This document shows, piece after piece, positions 1 through 7,025 of a DNA stretch of 44,661 nt (position 1 is its first letter; each line of letters begins with the position of its first letter). Origin of the DNA: Candidatus Pacearchaeota archaeon. Its GTDB lineage: Archaea; Nanobdellota; Nanobdellia; Pacearchaeales; GW2011-AR1. A program made the translations under genes and the position numbers. The notes beneath the pieces are model-generated. The model saw only the letters and a list, made by a program, of their open reading frames with translations. It did no database searches and had not been told where the DNA came from. The stretch covers positions 1 to 44,661 of the forward strand of contig JAFCGC010000009.1 of NCBI GenBank assembly GCA_017608305.1, given 5' to 3'.

Positions 1-709
1 TGTTTAGTGTGCAGTGTTTACTGCTAGGACTACACGGGTATCTAATCCGTTTTGCGCCCCTAGCCTTCATCCCTTACTGTCAGAACTGTCCTCGTAAGAT
101 GCCTTCGCTATTGTTAGTCTGTTCAAGATTAAAGAATTTTACCACTACTTTGAACATACTTCTTACGTCTTCCAGTCTCTAGTTTTGCAGTACCCCTTGC
201 ACGCTACATATTTGAGATATGAAATTTCACAAGAGACTTACAAAACAAGCTACGGATGTTTTAGACCCAATAAAAATGGCTGCGACTTGGACCGCTAGTA
301 TTACCGCGGCGGCTGGCACTAGTCTTACCCAGTCCTTATTCGTAAAACTTTTTACATTTTACATTTCACAAAAGCTCGCCAATTTGACAAGCACTCTGGC
401 TCAAACTATCACGCTTGCGCGCATTGTAGATTATTCCTAACTGCTGCACCCCGTAAGGCTGGGAATAGTGTCTCAGATTCCCTCTCAGGGCCTCTCCGCT
501 AAGAGCCCTTACAGATCATCGGCTTGGTGGGCTATTACCCCGCCAACAACCTAATCTGCCGCAGCCCCATCCTTAGGCACGAGTTTGAGAGATTCATCAT
601 TCCAGGGTAAATCTCCTATCAGGTATTAACCTCGAAGAATCAACAAAAAAACTTGCATGTCTAAACGCAAACCAGAGAGCCGCAGCCGCCAGCAGGATCA
701 ACTGGATTT
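1..709 (-). rRNA. 16S ribosomal RNA, 5' part (runs off the left edge)
   Basis: The minus strand reads from a typical archaeal 5' end (CAGTTGATCCTGCTGG) through the 515F region (GTGCCAGCCGCCGCGGTAA, about 300-318) to the 806R region (near 28-48), then leaves the window. The block ACGGGGTGCAGCAG and the NTP-free order of conserved helices fit archaeal 16S. The 5' end at about 709 is placed by homology. The distance from the 5' end to the 515 region is only about 405 nt, shorter than in usual archaeal 16S. The block with the h7 'GTGAGTAACACGTG'-like motif is not visible between CATGCAAG and TTAATACC. The 3' half, 23S and spacer lie outside the window. Confidence 0.97.
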
Positions 710-1040
710 AAACATCATTGATCATATTTAATTAAAAAGATAATGATCTCAGCGCATTCTCGAATGTAAATTATCAAGAACACTTCACACAAAACTCATC
801 CTAACTATTGGCTACATTAATATTAAAGACTTATACAACTATGATAGTTTCTTCTAATTAAAGTAAATTAATTTTTCAAGAAATCTATCGATGACTGCTT
901 CTACATACTTCATACCTTAACGTATGGAATATAATCCTTTTTACGCAATTTTAAGGCACTCATCTTAGTTTTAAACAAACTAGGATGACTTGAAATTTTA
1001 CATTTCATTATCATCTTAGATAATACCTTGACAAAAAATT
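710..1040 (-). other. 16S rRNA leader, no gene seen
   Basis: This 330-nt stretch between the rRNA promoter and the mature 16S 5' end holds no convincing ORF or tRNA. It contains three short inverted repeats: 911-926 (CATAC/GTATG), 961-987 (CATCTTAGTTT with AAACTAGGATG, using G-T wobble) and 1007-1024 (ATTATC/GATAAT). It is most simply the transcribed pre-rRNA leader. The processing stem cannot be checked because the 3' flank of 16S is outside the window. Confidence 0.6.
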
Positions 1041-1057
1041 AGTTTATAAATGTTTCG
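1041..1057 (-). promoter_or_regulatory. rRNA operon promoter (BRE/TATA)
   Basis: The minus strand has CGAAACATTTATAAACT, a purine-rich BRE followed by a TATA box. It lies about 335 nt upstream of the 16S 5' end and is the best archaeal promoter in the leader region. Confidence 0.65.
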
Positions 1058-1093
1058 CAGAAATATTTGATAATTTAGCGACGGAAATTAGAA

Positions 1094-1639
1094 TTAGTTT
1101 TTAATATAATGAGATTTAATCATTTTTTCCAATTGTTCCTTATCTTTTAAATTCTTAAACTCTTTTCCAATTCCATGAAAATCAGTTAAAAAATAATCTA
1201 GATTGTTTGGTTTTAAATTTACAACCTCGCTAAGATCTTTTTCTAATTTTTTATAAATTTTTGTTCTTTTGTCAAAACCAATAAGAGTTATATCTGCAAC
1301 AAAAGCTCCTATAGTGTGTGTCTTAATGTAACGGATCTTTCCTTCTTTTTTTATTTCATATTCTCTTTCTTCATTACCTAAAACCCCGTTATTTATAAAT
1401 GTTGAAATTCTGGCTCTTTCTTGAACTTGGTTTGTAAGGCTAGCAGAAGTATTTAAGTATTTTTCAATTTGGTCTTCTATGAGATGACTATGATCTCCTT
1501 TATCTCTTATTTCTATTACTGTTGAACCTTTTAATTTATTTAAGTCTTCCCACATTTTTTTCATGACTTTTATCATTTTTCTGTTTTTAGCAGTTTCTCT
1601 AGGCCATACTTCTCCAGTCCTAATAACTCTTCCAATCAT
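1094..1639 (-). CDS. hypothetical protein, 181 aa
   Basis: I do not recognise the family. The protein is soluble, highly charged and has no signal peptide or membrane segment. Its N-terminal third is basic and lysine-rich, followed by a middle part with FINNGVLGNEERE and GAFVADITLIGFD. The start is supported by a TATA box centred at 1665, about 26 nt upstream, which implies a leaderless mRNA. It diverges from the 3'-phosphoesterase gene and shares that TATA box, so the two could be co-expressed. A link to DNA repair is only suggested by this pairing. Confidence 0.8.
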   Translation of the reverse strand: MIGRVIRTGEVWPRETAKNRKMIKVMKKMWEDLNKLKGSTVIEIRDKGDHSHLIEDQIEKYLNTSASLTNQVQERARISTFINNGVLGNEEREYEIKKEGKIRYIKTHTIGAFVADITLIGFDKRTKIYKKLEKDLSEVVNLKPNNLDYFLTDFHGIGKEFKNLKDKEQLEKMIKSHYIKN

Positions 1640-1657
1640 AATTTCTTATACTTCAAC

Positions 1658-1672
1658 AATATTTATAAAAAT
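1658..1672. promoter_or_regulatory. shared bidirectional TATA box
   Basis: AATATTTATAAAAAT contains the palindrome TTTATAAA at 1662-1669. Its centre is 26 nt from both divergent start codons (1639 on minus, 1691 on plus), the spacing expected for leaderless archaeal transcripts in each direction. No second TATA box is visible in the 51-bp gap. Confidence 0.65.
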
Positions 1673-1673
1673 A

Positions 1674-1688
1674 ATTATCTTAGATAAT
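1674..1688. repeat. palindrome ATTATCTTAGATAAT
   Basis: Two 7-bp arms around one central base, placed between the shared TATA box and the start codon of the plus-strand gene. This position would overlap the transcription start and suits an operator. A near copy with 3 extra bases lies in the rRNA leader at 1007-1024. Confidence 0.4.
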
Positions 1689-1690
1689 AT

Positions 1691-2059
1691 ATGCCAATCT
1701 TTGTAGTTCACGAACATCATGCAAGCCACCATCATTGGGACTTAAGACTTGAGATAGGTGGAGTGTTAAAGTCTTGGGCTATTCCAAAACAACCTCCAAG
1801 AACAAAAGGAATTAAACGTCTTGCAATACAAGTTCCAGATCACCTAAGAAGTTATGCTAAATTTGAAGGTGAAATTCCAGAAGGACAATATGGTGCAGGA
1901 AAAGTAAAGATTTGGGACAAAGGCAAATTTCATTTAATTGAAAAAAAAAGAGATAAAATTGAGTTTGAATTAAAGGGAATTAAACTCAAAGGAAAATATG
2001 TTTTGATTAAAGCAAAACTTAGAGATGAAAAAAAGAATTGGCTTTTTATGAAGATTTAA
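1691..2059 (+). CDS. stand-alone DNA 3'-phosphoesterase (LigD PE domain)
   Basis: The whole 122-aa protein is a LigD-type 3'-phosphoesterase domain, which in bacteria is fused to DNA ligase D and trims 3'-phosphates and 3'-ribonucleotides at breaks. Visible family motifs are FVVHEHHASHHHWDLRLE near residues 4-21, with the metal and catalytic His/Asp residues, GEIPEGQYGAG near 60-70 and the C-terminal WLFMK. Stand-alone archaeal versions of about this length are known. No ligase, primase or Ku gene is adjacent. The start codon lies about 25 nt after the shared TATA box. It probably acts in DNA end repair. Confidence 0.9.
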   Translation: MPIFVVHEHHASHHHWDLRLEIGGVLKSWAIPKQPPRTKGIKRLAIQVPDHLRSYAKFEGEIPEGQYGAGKVKIWDKGKFHLIEKKRDKIEFELKGIKLKGKYVLIKAKLRDEKKNWLFMKI

Positions 2060-2078
2060 TCTATTAAATAATCTATTA

Positions 2079-2321
2079 TTAATCCAGACTCATTCTAGTT
2101 AAACTATATCCTACTCCAACCAGTGCTCCTGTAAATGTTCCTATAGGAAATCCTCCAATAAGAGTACCAATCCCTGCTCCTGTAGTTAAATTTATGGCAC
2201 CAGCTGCTTCCATCCCTAGAGACTCATACCCACTTCCATTTGCAGGATCATAAACATATTCTTTTTCAGGACAAAATAGATTATATTTTACCCCTCTTCC
2301 TAAATTTTTAATTAATCCCAT
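2079..2321 (-). CDS. small glycine-rich protein, 80 aa, possibly membrane-associated
   Basis: Family not recognised. After a short basic N-terminus, the C-terminal half is rich in Gly, Ala and Thr (AAGAINLTTGAGIGTLIGG), resembling glycine-zipper segments that insert into membranes. A TATA-like box (ATTTATAAATATA on minus, near 2337-2350) lies about 22 nt before the start, which supports expression. It converges with the phosphoesterase gene with a 19-bp gap. Confidence 0.65.
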   Translation of the reverse strand: MGLIKNLGRGVKYNLFCPEKEYVYDPANGSGYESLGMEAAGAINLTTGAGIGTLIGGFPIGTFTGALVGVGYSLTRMSLD

Positions 2322-2375
2322 AATTTTCTTTTATGTAGTATATTTATAAATTTTTATATAAAAAAAGACATATAT

Positions 2376-3230
2376 TCACTTCTCACCTGTCCAGTATTCT
2401 AAGTTAGGTATATTAACTTCAATTTTTTTTGCTTTGCAATATCCTCGTGTGAGTAGATAAAAAATAACTCCTAAACTTTTTGGGCTTTTGTTATTTCCAA
2501 TTATAATTTGATCTGCTCCTTTTGCAAAATTATTTGTGTCACAAACCATCAATACTTTTTTGTGGACTATTAGAGTATCCTTTAAGGCATTTTTATCAAG
2601 CCAATGATCTGTAATTATTGTAAGTTCATTTTCAAAAAAATCTGGGAGAGTAAGATTAGTTAAAACTCCTGCAGGATATTTTTTAGTAAATACTCTTATT
2701 CCAGTAAGTTCACTAAACATTTCAGCAGGTTTCCATCCTGCTTGTCTTTTGCACACAAGAATAATGTCTTTTACATCAAATTTACTCAAATATTCAATAG
2801 CTTCTTTTAATTTTTCATCAATTATATCTGTGTTAAAAATAGCCAATCCATCTGCTCTTCTCCTATAGACAAATTTCTTCATACTAGGGGTCACAACCCT
2901 TGTTCCAAGATAAATTCCTGCTTTGACATATTCTTCAAGAGGAACAAGCATATCTGTTTTTTTCTTGATCTTGACTTGCTCTTTAAGCTCTTTTGTTGTG
3001 GTAACATCAACTTTTTTAGATAATTTTTTAGCTTTTTCTAAAAGAATTTTTTTCAAATCTTCTTTAGAAGGTGTTTCTTTAGTTTGACTTTTAGGCGAAC
3101 TAGTAAGAATATCTATGTCTTCCTTTTTAGATTTCTCTCTTTTTGGTTTAGTCTCTGTTTCTAAAGATTCTTTTTCTGCTTTTTTCTCAAGCTCCTTATC
3201 TGGAATTTTTTCGATTTTATCTTCAACCAT
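2376..3230 (-). CDS. rps2: 30S ribosomal protein uS2 with long charged N-terminal extension
   Basis: The core from about residue 94 to 284 is archaeal/eukaryotic-type uS2, a small-subunit protein at the head-body junction. It begins LVPLEEYVKAGIYLGTR and continues with RRADGLAIFNTDIIDEKL, ITDHWLDKNALK and VLMVCDTNNFA. The first 90 or so residues are a Lys/Glu-rich low-complexity extension not typical of archaeal uS2. The start has a TATA box at about 26 nt, so a leaderless mRNA is likely in addition to read-through from enolase. Position after rpo6-eno matches the classical archaeal order rpoN-rpoK-eno-rps2. Confidence 0.95.
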   Translation of the reverse strand: MVEDKIEKIPDKELEKKAEKESLETETKPKREKSKKEDIDILTSSPKSQTKETPSKEDLKKILLEKAKKLSKKVDVTTTKELKEQVKIKKKTDMLVPLEEYVKAGIYLGTRVVTPSMKKFVYRRRADGLAIFNTDIIDEKLKEAIEYLSKFDVKDIILVCKRQAGWKPAEMFSELTGIRVFTKKYPAGVLTNLTLPDFFENELTIITDHWLDKNALKDTLIVHKKVLMVCDTNNFAKGADQIIIGNNKSPKSLGVIFYLLTRGYCKAKKIEVNIPNLEYWTGEK

Positions 3231-3247
3231 AAGAATTCAGATGAAAA

Positions 3248-3266
3248 TTAATTTATAAAGTTTGCG
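3248..3266 (-). promoter_or_regulatory. rps2 promoter
   Basis: The minus strand reads CGCAAACTTTATAAATTAA, a BRE plus TATA box centred about 26 nt before the rps2 start codon. Confidence 0.6.
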
Positions 3267-3283
3267 ATAAGAATTAATAGGGG

Positions 3284-3550
3284 TTAAAATATTTCTTCTT
3301 CTTCAATTACTCTTTTTAAAGTTCTAACCCTCAAAAATTTTCCCCTATTTGCTACTTCAATAAATTCTTTTGGAGTAAGTGTTATCTTTCTATCTCCTCC
3401 TATTTCTTTATAGGCTACATGAGATACTTGCCCTTTTTTCCCTTCTGGAGTAACATAAGCCCCATTAACATTCATTGTTTTTAACATATGATCTACACCA
3501 CATTCCACATCACTTCCAATTTGGTTAAATTCATATGTTCTTAATCCCAT
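3284..3550 (-). CDS. hypothetical protein, 88 aa, between eno and rps2
   Basis: Not recognised. It is a compact soluble protein with a GKKGQVSHVAYKEIGGDRKITLTPKEF segment suggesting beta strands and a basic loop, and an acidic C-terminus (VIEEEEIF). It has two cysteines at most and no zinc motif. It sits in the enolase-uS2 interval of a conserved ribosomal/transcription gene string, so a role tied to translation is possible but unproven. AAAGG lies just before the start codon, which could act as a ribosome binding site. Confidence 0.7.
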   Translation of the reverse strand: MGLRTYEFNQIGSDVECGVDHMLKTMNVNGAYVTPEGKKGQVSHVAYKEIGGDRKITLTPKEFIEVANRGKFLRVRTLKRVIEEEEIF

Positions 3551-3584
3551 CCTTTTTTCTTAACCTTACTATACTTAAATCTTT

Positions 3585-4793
3585 CTATTTAAAATTTTTC
3601 TCAATCTCAATAAGTCTTTTTATCTTAACCTCTCTTTCTTTCCCACTTATGCCACACTTAAAAAAATCAGCTTGAAAGCCAAATGCCAAATCAGCTAAAA
3701 TTGTTTCCCCTGTTTCCCCACTTCTATGGGAAAAAACAATTTTAATATTGTTCTTTTTTGCTAATTCACAAACTCTTTTAACCTCTATCAAAGAACCACA
3801 CTGATTAGGTTTAACTATGATAGCATTAATACTTTTTTGTTTAATTGCTTTTTCAAGTCTTTTAGAATTTGTTACAGTTAGATCATCTCCCACAATAAAT
3901 TTTTTAGGAAATTCTTTTAAAATCACAGCAAAATTTTCAAAGTCTTCTTCACCAAAAGGGTCCTCTATATAAGTCAAATTAAAATTCTTAATTAAATTTT
4001 TTAAATACCCTATTTGCTCTTTGTCTGTTCTTTTTAGTAAAGGGTTTTCATAATGAAATTTTTTTCTCTTATAGAAAGTCGATGCAGCAACATCTAACCC
4101 TAAAGGCAATTTTGATTTTTTTAAAATTTCTAAAACTTCTTTTTCATTTAAGGCAGTTTCCCAGGCATTTTCATCATTTTTTTTAGATTTAAATTTTTTA
4201 TCTGTTTCCTTTAAATCTTGTTCAAGAATTTTTTGAGTTTTTTTGTTTATTTCAAATGCTTCTCTAACCGATTTTGTACTTGGAATTAATAAGAATTCTT
4301 GGAAGTCAGGTTTTTTTCCATCAGTTAAATCAGAATGTTTGCCTCCCCCAATACAATTTCCAACCAATCTAGGAAATTTTCTGGCATTAGGATTTATTAA
4401 TCTCCAAATGTCTTCTTTTTTGTTCTTTCGTTCTACATTCTTGGAGGATGAGTGAGAAGAATTAAACTTCTCGCTTGCCATGGCCTTTAAAATAGCAGAT
4501 TCTAAAGCAATAAAAGTATTGGCCCCAACATGTCTATCTAAAATATCTTCAACTCTTCGTAAATCATCAAATTTATCAAGAGACTCTTCAGAAAAATAAT
4601 CCTTGAATTTTTTTAGGGTTTTAATATCATTCTCAAGATTTTTTTTATAAGATTTTTGTTCATGTTTTCCTGTTGATTTCCCTGTGGGAGAACTAGCACT
4701 GAATTTGCCCACATTAGTATTAATAGTGACTTCAATTGTTTTTTCCTTACGAGAATCAAAAATAGCTTTTGCATCTACACTCTTTATCTTCAT
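3585..4793 (-). CDS. eno: enolase (phosphopyruvate hydratase)
   Basis: Converts 2-phosphoglycerate to phosphoenolpyruvate in glycolysis or gluconeogenesis. The 402-aa length fits the family. Visible motifs include the N-terminal FDSR, the substrate loop SPTGKSTGKHE, the metal ligands in YIEDPFGEED and VGDDLTVTN, the catalytic Lys in VKPNQCG, SHRSGETGET and the C-terminal FKCGISGKERE. It is divergent: DSRKEKTIEV replaces DSRGNPTVEV, and the GDEGGF-type acid loop reads NDENAW, keeping the Glu but losing the flanking glycines. It has its own TATA box. It lies between rpo6 and rps2, the standard archaeal neighbourhood. Confidence 0.95.
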   Translation of the reverse strand: MKIKSVDAKAIFDSRKEKTIEVTINTNVGKFSASSPTGKSTGKHEQKSYKKNLENDIKTLKKFKDYFSEESLDKFDDLRRVEDILDRHVGANTFIALESAILKAMASEKFNSSHSSSKNVERKNKKEDIWRLINPNARKFPRLVGNCIGGGKHSDLTDGKKPDFQEFLLIPSTKSVREAFEINKKTQKILEQDLKETDKKFKSKKNDENAWETALNEKEVLEILKKSKLPLGLDVAASTFYKRKKFHYENPLLKRTDKEQIGYLKNLIKNFNLTYIEDPFGEEDFENFAVILKEFPKKFIVGDDLTVTNSKRLEKAIKQKSINAIIVKPNQCGSLIEVKRVCELAKKNNIKIVFSHRSGETGETILADLAFGFQADFFKCGISGKEREVKIKRLIEIEKNFK

Positions 4794-4810
4794 TAAAAGA
4801 GATATGAATT

Positions 4811-4824
4811 ATGATATAAAAACT
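4811..4824 (-). promoter_or_regulatory. eno promoter
   Basis: The minus strand has AGTTTTTATATCAT, a TATA-like box about 24 nt before the enolase ATG. It is needed because the inverted RHH gene separates eno from the upstream rpo6 operon. Confidence 0.5.
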
Positions 4825-4889
4825 TAATTGATTTTGATTATAATAGAAAGTTTTAAACGCCAAGTTACCATTATTTATGTGTATGAAAA

Positions 4890-5096
4890 ATGCGATCAGA
4901 TGAAATTAAAAAAATATTGAAAGAGAATAAAGAGTTTTTTGAAGTTCTAGAAAATTATGATAAAACTAGAGAACTCCCTTTTCAAAGAAAAAGAATTGAC
5001 ATAACTTTATCAGTAGAAACTATTAATAAATTAAAGAAAATTAGAGATAAAACAGGAAAACCAATTTCAAGAATTATTGAAGAATGTGTTAATTAA
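4890..5096 (+). CDS. small ribbon-helix-helix (CopG-like) DNA-binding protein
   Basis: The C-terminal half (about residues 33-68) has the pattern of a ribbon-helix-helix domain: a basic beta strand KRIDITLSVETINKLKKIRD followed by TGKPISRIIEECV. RHH proteins bind operators as dimers and often repress their own or neighbouring promoters. The N-terminal 30 residues are helical and charged. The gene is on the opposite strand to rpo6 and eno and starts 97 bp from eno, so the eno and RHH promoters share one intergenic region. Autoregulation or control of eno is a reasonable inference. No toxin partner is adjacent. Confidence 0.75.
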   Translation: MRSDEIKKILKENKEFFEVLENYDKTRELPFQRKRIDITLSVETINKLKKIRDKTGKPISRIIEECVN

Positions 5097-5099
5097 ATC

Positions 5100-5477
5100 T
5101 TACTCGGTCTCTTCTTCTCCAGGCCCCACACTTTCTTCATTTTCATCATCTGGATTAGCAAGTGCCATGATCTCTCCTTCTTTTGCGATTTCCTCCTCCT
5201 CTGCAACTTCTTTTTCTTCTATTTCTTTTTCACTAATTTTTTTCTCTTTAGCTCTTTTTAAGGGTTCTTTCTTTTTTTCAGGATAAGGTTTCTTAATAGA
5301 AATAGGGAGAGTATCTGAATTAAATTCAACTTCTGCTATCTTTAGGGCATCAAATTTGATCTTTTCTAGATCTTCTTGACTAAATTTAATCAATAATGGA
5401 GCATTCATAGCAATTTGTAAAGCCCTGGCCCCAAGAATTCTTGCACGCTCATATTTTGAAAAATCTTGTGAGTTCAT
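5100..5477 (-). CDS. rpo6: DNA-directed RNA polymerase subunit Rpo6 (RpoK) with charged C-terminal tail
   Basis: The N-terminal part matches the archaeal/eukaryotic RPB6/omega fold: KYERARILGARALQIAMNAP near residues 8-27, then a strand TLPISIKKPYP near 57-67. Rpo6 stabilises RNA polymerase assembly at the clamp. Archaeal Rpo6 is usually about 55-90 aa. Here about 55 further residues form a Lys/Glu-rich then very acidic tail (EEEEIAKEGE...GEEETE). The start overlaps the rrp42 stop as ATGA, so it is translationally coupled to the exosome operon. In many archaea rpoK instead follows rpoN and precedes eno. Confidence 0.9.
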   Translation of the reverse strand: MNSQDFSKYERARILGARALQIAMNAPLLIKFSQEDLEKIKFDALKIAEVEFNSDTLPISIKKPYPEKKKEPLKRAKEKKISEKEIEEKEVAEEEEIAKEGEIMALANPDDENEESVGPGEEETE

Positions 5478-6283
5478 TTTAAATGTTTTTCAATTTTTTT
5501 AAATACTTCAGTATATGTTTTGTCTATTAGATCAAGTATCTTACTCATTTCTTCTGTTTTTAGAGCACAAAGATTTCCTTTTTGCATAGAACTAATAATT
5601 CCATTTGAACTTCCTATTGTGACTCTTGTTTCACTAATATCTTCTTCTTCAAGTGTTGGATCTACAATAAAATTATTTCCAATCTTATGGGCAGTAATTG
5701 AAATTGGAGTATTCTTTGATAGGGGAATCTTTTTGTCTGTTAGTTCTCCAAATAATACTTTATCTTCTTTTTCATCATACTTTGGAATTTTTGTATTTTT
5801 TAATGCAACTAGTGCTCCGATTTCTGCAGCATCAAATAAATTACCGTCGTCATTTATGGAATAAATATCAATAAAAACAGTCCATACTTTTTCTCCTTTT
5901 TTTATGCATAATTTTTCAACATCAATAAGCTTACTTTCTCTTATTGCCCTGTCAATCACTCTTCCCATCTCAATTGCAGGAAATTTAGGAGGGCCATTTT
6001 CAAATCTAGGAGAACTTAAAGGAAGTAATTCTGCAGTAACCATAAGATTGCCTTTATCGGGTGAATCAGGATAAGGTTCAGAAGTGTTCATTTTAACCCC
6101 AACTAAAACTTCTGTGTTTCCTATTTTTACTCTCGCAGAACCCTCAGCATTTTTTGAAACACCTGTTTCAATACTAATCTCTCTGAATTCATCTAATTTT
6201 CTTCCATCAAATCTTTTTCCTTGTTCTAAATATTTTTTTATTCTTTCTCCTGTTATGTTTGAAGTTTTCATTGTTGTATTCAT
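5474..6283 (-). CDS. rrp42: exosome subunit Rrp42
   Basis: RNase PH-family subunit that pairs with Rrp41 to form the hexameric ring of the archaeal exosome. Rrp42 itself is catalytically inactive but supports RNA binding. The 269-aa length is normal. Visible features are the N-terminal helix GERIKKYLEQGKRFDGRKLDEFR, GSARVKIGNTEVLVGVK, LPLSSPRFENGPP and DGNLFDAAEIGALVAL. The ATG at 6283 lies inside a 21-bp direct repeat shared with the rrp41 stop region. An alternative ATG is at 6271. The sequence AAAGGA lies about 10 nt upstream. Confidence 0.95.
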   Translation of the reverse strand: MNTTMKTSNITGERIKKYLEQGKRFDGRKLDEFREISIETGVSKNAEGSARVKIGNTEVLVGVKMNTSEPYPDSPDKGNLMVTAELLPLSSPRFENGPPKFPAIEMGRVIDRAIRESKLIDVEKLCIKKGEKVWTVFIDIYSINDDGNLFDAAEIGALVALKNTKIPKYDEKEDKVLFGELTDKKIPLSKNTPISITAHKIGNNFIVDPTLEEEDISETRVTIGSSNGIISSMQKGNLCALKTEEMSKILDLIDKTYTEVFKKIEKHLK

Positions 6284-6327
6284 TTTTCTATTTCCTTTAA
6301 GACGATCACGCTTGGGCGTTTTTTCAT
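6280..6327 (-). CDS. 15-codon ORF bridging rrp41 and rrp42
   Basis: On the minus strand an ATG at 6327 overlaps the rrp41 stop as ATGA. It opens a 15-codon frame (MKKRPSVIVLKEIEK) whose stop TGA overlaps the rrp42 ATG, again as ATGA. Its last residues LKEIEK repeat the last residues of Rrp41. It arises from a 44-bp partial duplication (21-bp direct repeats at 6280-6300 and 6324-6344 around a 23-nt spacer). It may act only as a translational relay; a functional peptide is not shown. Confidence 0.35.
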   Translation of the reverse strand: MKKRPSVIVLKEIEK

Positions 6328-6344
6328 TTTTCTATTTCCTTTAA
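6280..6344. repeat. 21-bp perfect direct repeat at the rrp41/rrp42 junction
   Basis: Identical 21-bp copies lie at 6280-6300 and 6324-6344, separated by a 23-nt spacer that is more GC-rich than its surroundings. One copy carries the rrp41 stop and the other carries the rrp42 start. Confidence 0.9.
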
Positions 6345-7025
6345 AGCTTTTTCCTGAACTTCATAGATTTTTCCAGAAGCTTTTTTAGCCATTTCAATTG
6401 CTTGTTTTAATTGTTCTTTTGAAATATATCCATCAACTTGAATATGAGTTAATTTTCCATCATCTGTAAAGCTCATGGGAATATCTGTTGATCCTTCTCC
6501 CTCTTCAAAATCAGAATCTTCATATTTATCTAAATCCAATACAACTGTTTTATCTAATTTTCCTGCAGCAATACTTGAAACCATGTTTTTCATTGGGATT
6601 CCTGCATGTGCCAAAGCCATTGCAGCAGCATTTATTCCAGCACACCTAGTCCCAGCATCAGCTTGGGTCATATGAATATGAACATCAACAACCATGTTTG
6701 GGTAATTGTCTAACATCACAACAGGGTCTAAAGCCCATTCTATTATTTTACTGATCTCAGTGCTTCTCCTATTTGGTCCAGGCCGTATTCTATCTGTTAC
6801 AGAAAAACTAAGCATGCTATAAGTACATCTTAGAGTTCCTTTTGCAGGATTTTGAGAATGTTGTGGATGCATTTTTTTAGGCCCATAAACAGCAGCAATT
6901 GCTATTGTTTCTCCTGATTTATACATTGCACTCCCATCGGCATTTGGGATGATTCCAACTTTAGCACTAATAGGTCTCATTTCATCTGCCTTTCTTCCAC
7001 TTTTTCTTTTAATTTCTTTTACCAT
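6324..7025 (-). CDS. rrp41: exosome catalytic subunit Rrp41
   Basis: Phosphorolytic 3'-5' exoribonuclease subunit of the archaeal exosome ring. It has the RNase PH fold with the phosphate/RNA-binding segment RIRPGPNRRSTEISK near residues 79-93, the QADAGTRCAGINAAAMALA stretch near 120-138, and the catalytic-site segment ending GSTDIPMSF near 180-188, where the conserved Asp is present. Length of 233 aa is near the family norm of about 245. The start codon directly follows the rrp4 stop (TAAATG). It lies between rrp4 and rrp42 as in most archaea. Confidence 0.96.
   Translation of the reverse strand: MVKEIKRKSGRKADEMRPISAKVGIIPNADGSAMYKSGETIAIAAVYGPKKMHPQHSQNPAKGTLRCTYSMLSFSVTDRIRPGPNRRSTEISKIIEWALDPVVMLDNYPNMVVDVHIHMTQADAGTRCAGINAAAMALAHAGIPMKNMVSSIAAGKLDKTVVLDLDKYEDSDFEEGEGSTDIPMSFTDDGKLTHIQVDGYISKEQLKQAIEMAKKASGKIYEVQEKALKEIEK

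Noticed and set aside
219-440. 73-aa plus-strand ORF
   Set aside because: It lies entirely inside the 16S rRNA gene on the antisense strand and covers the universal 515 region.
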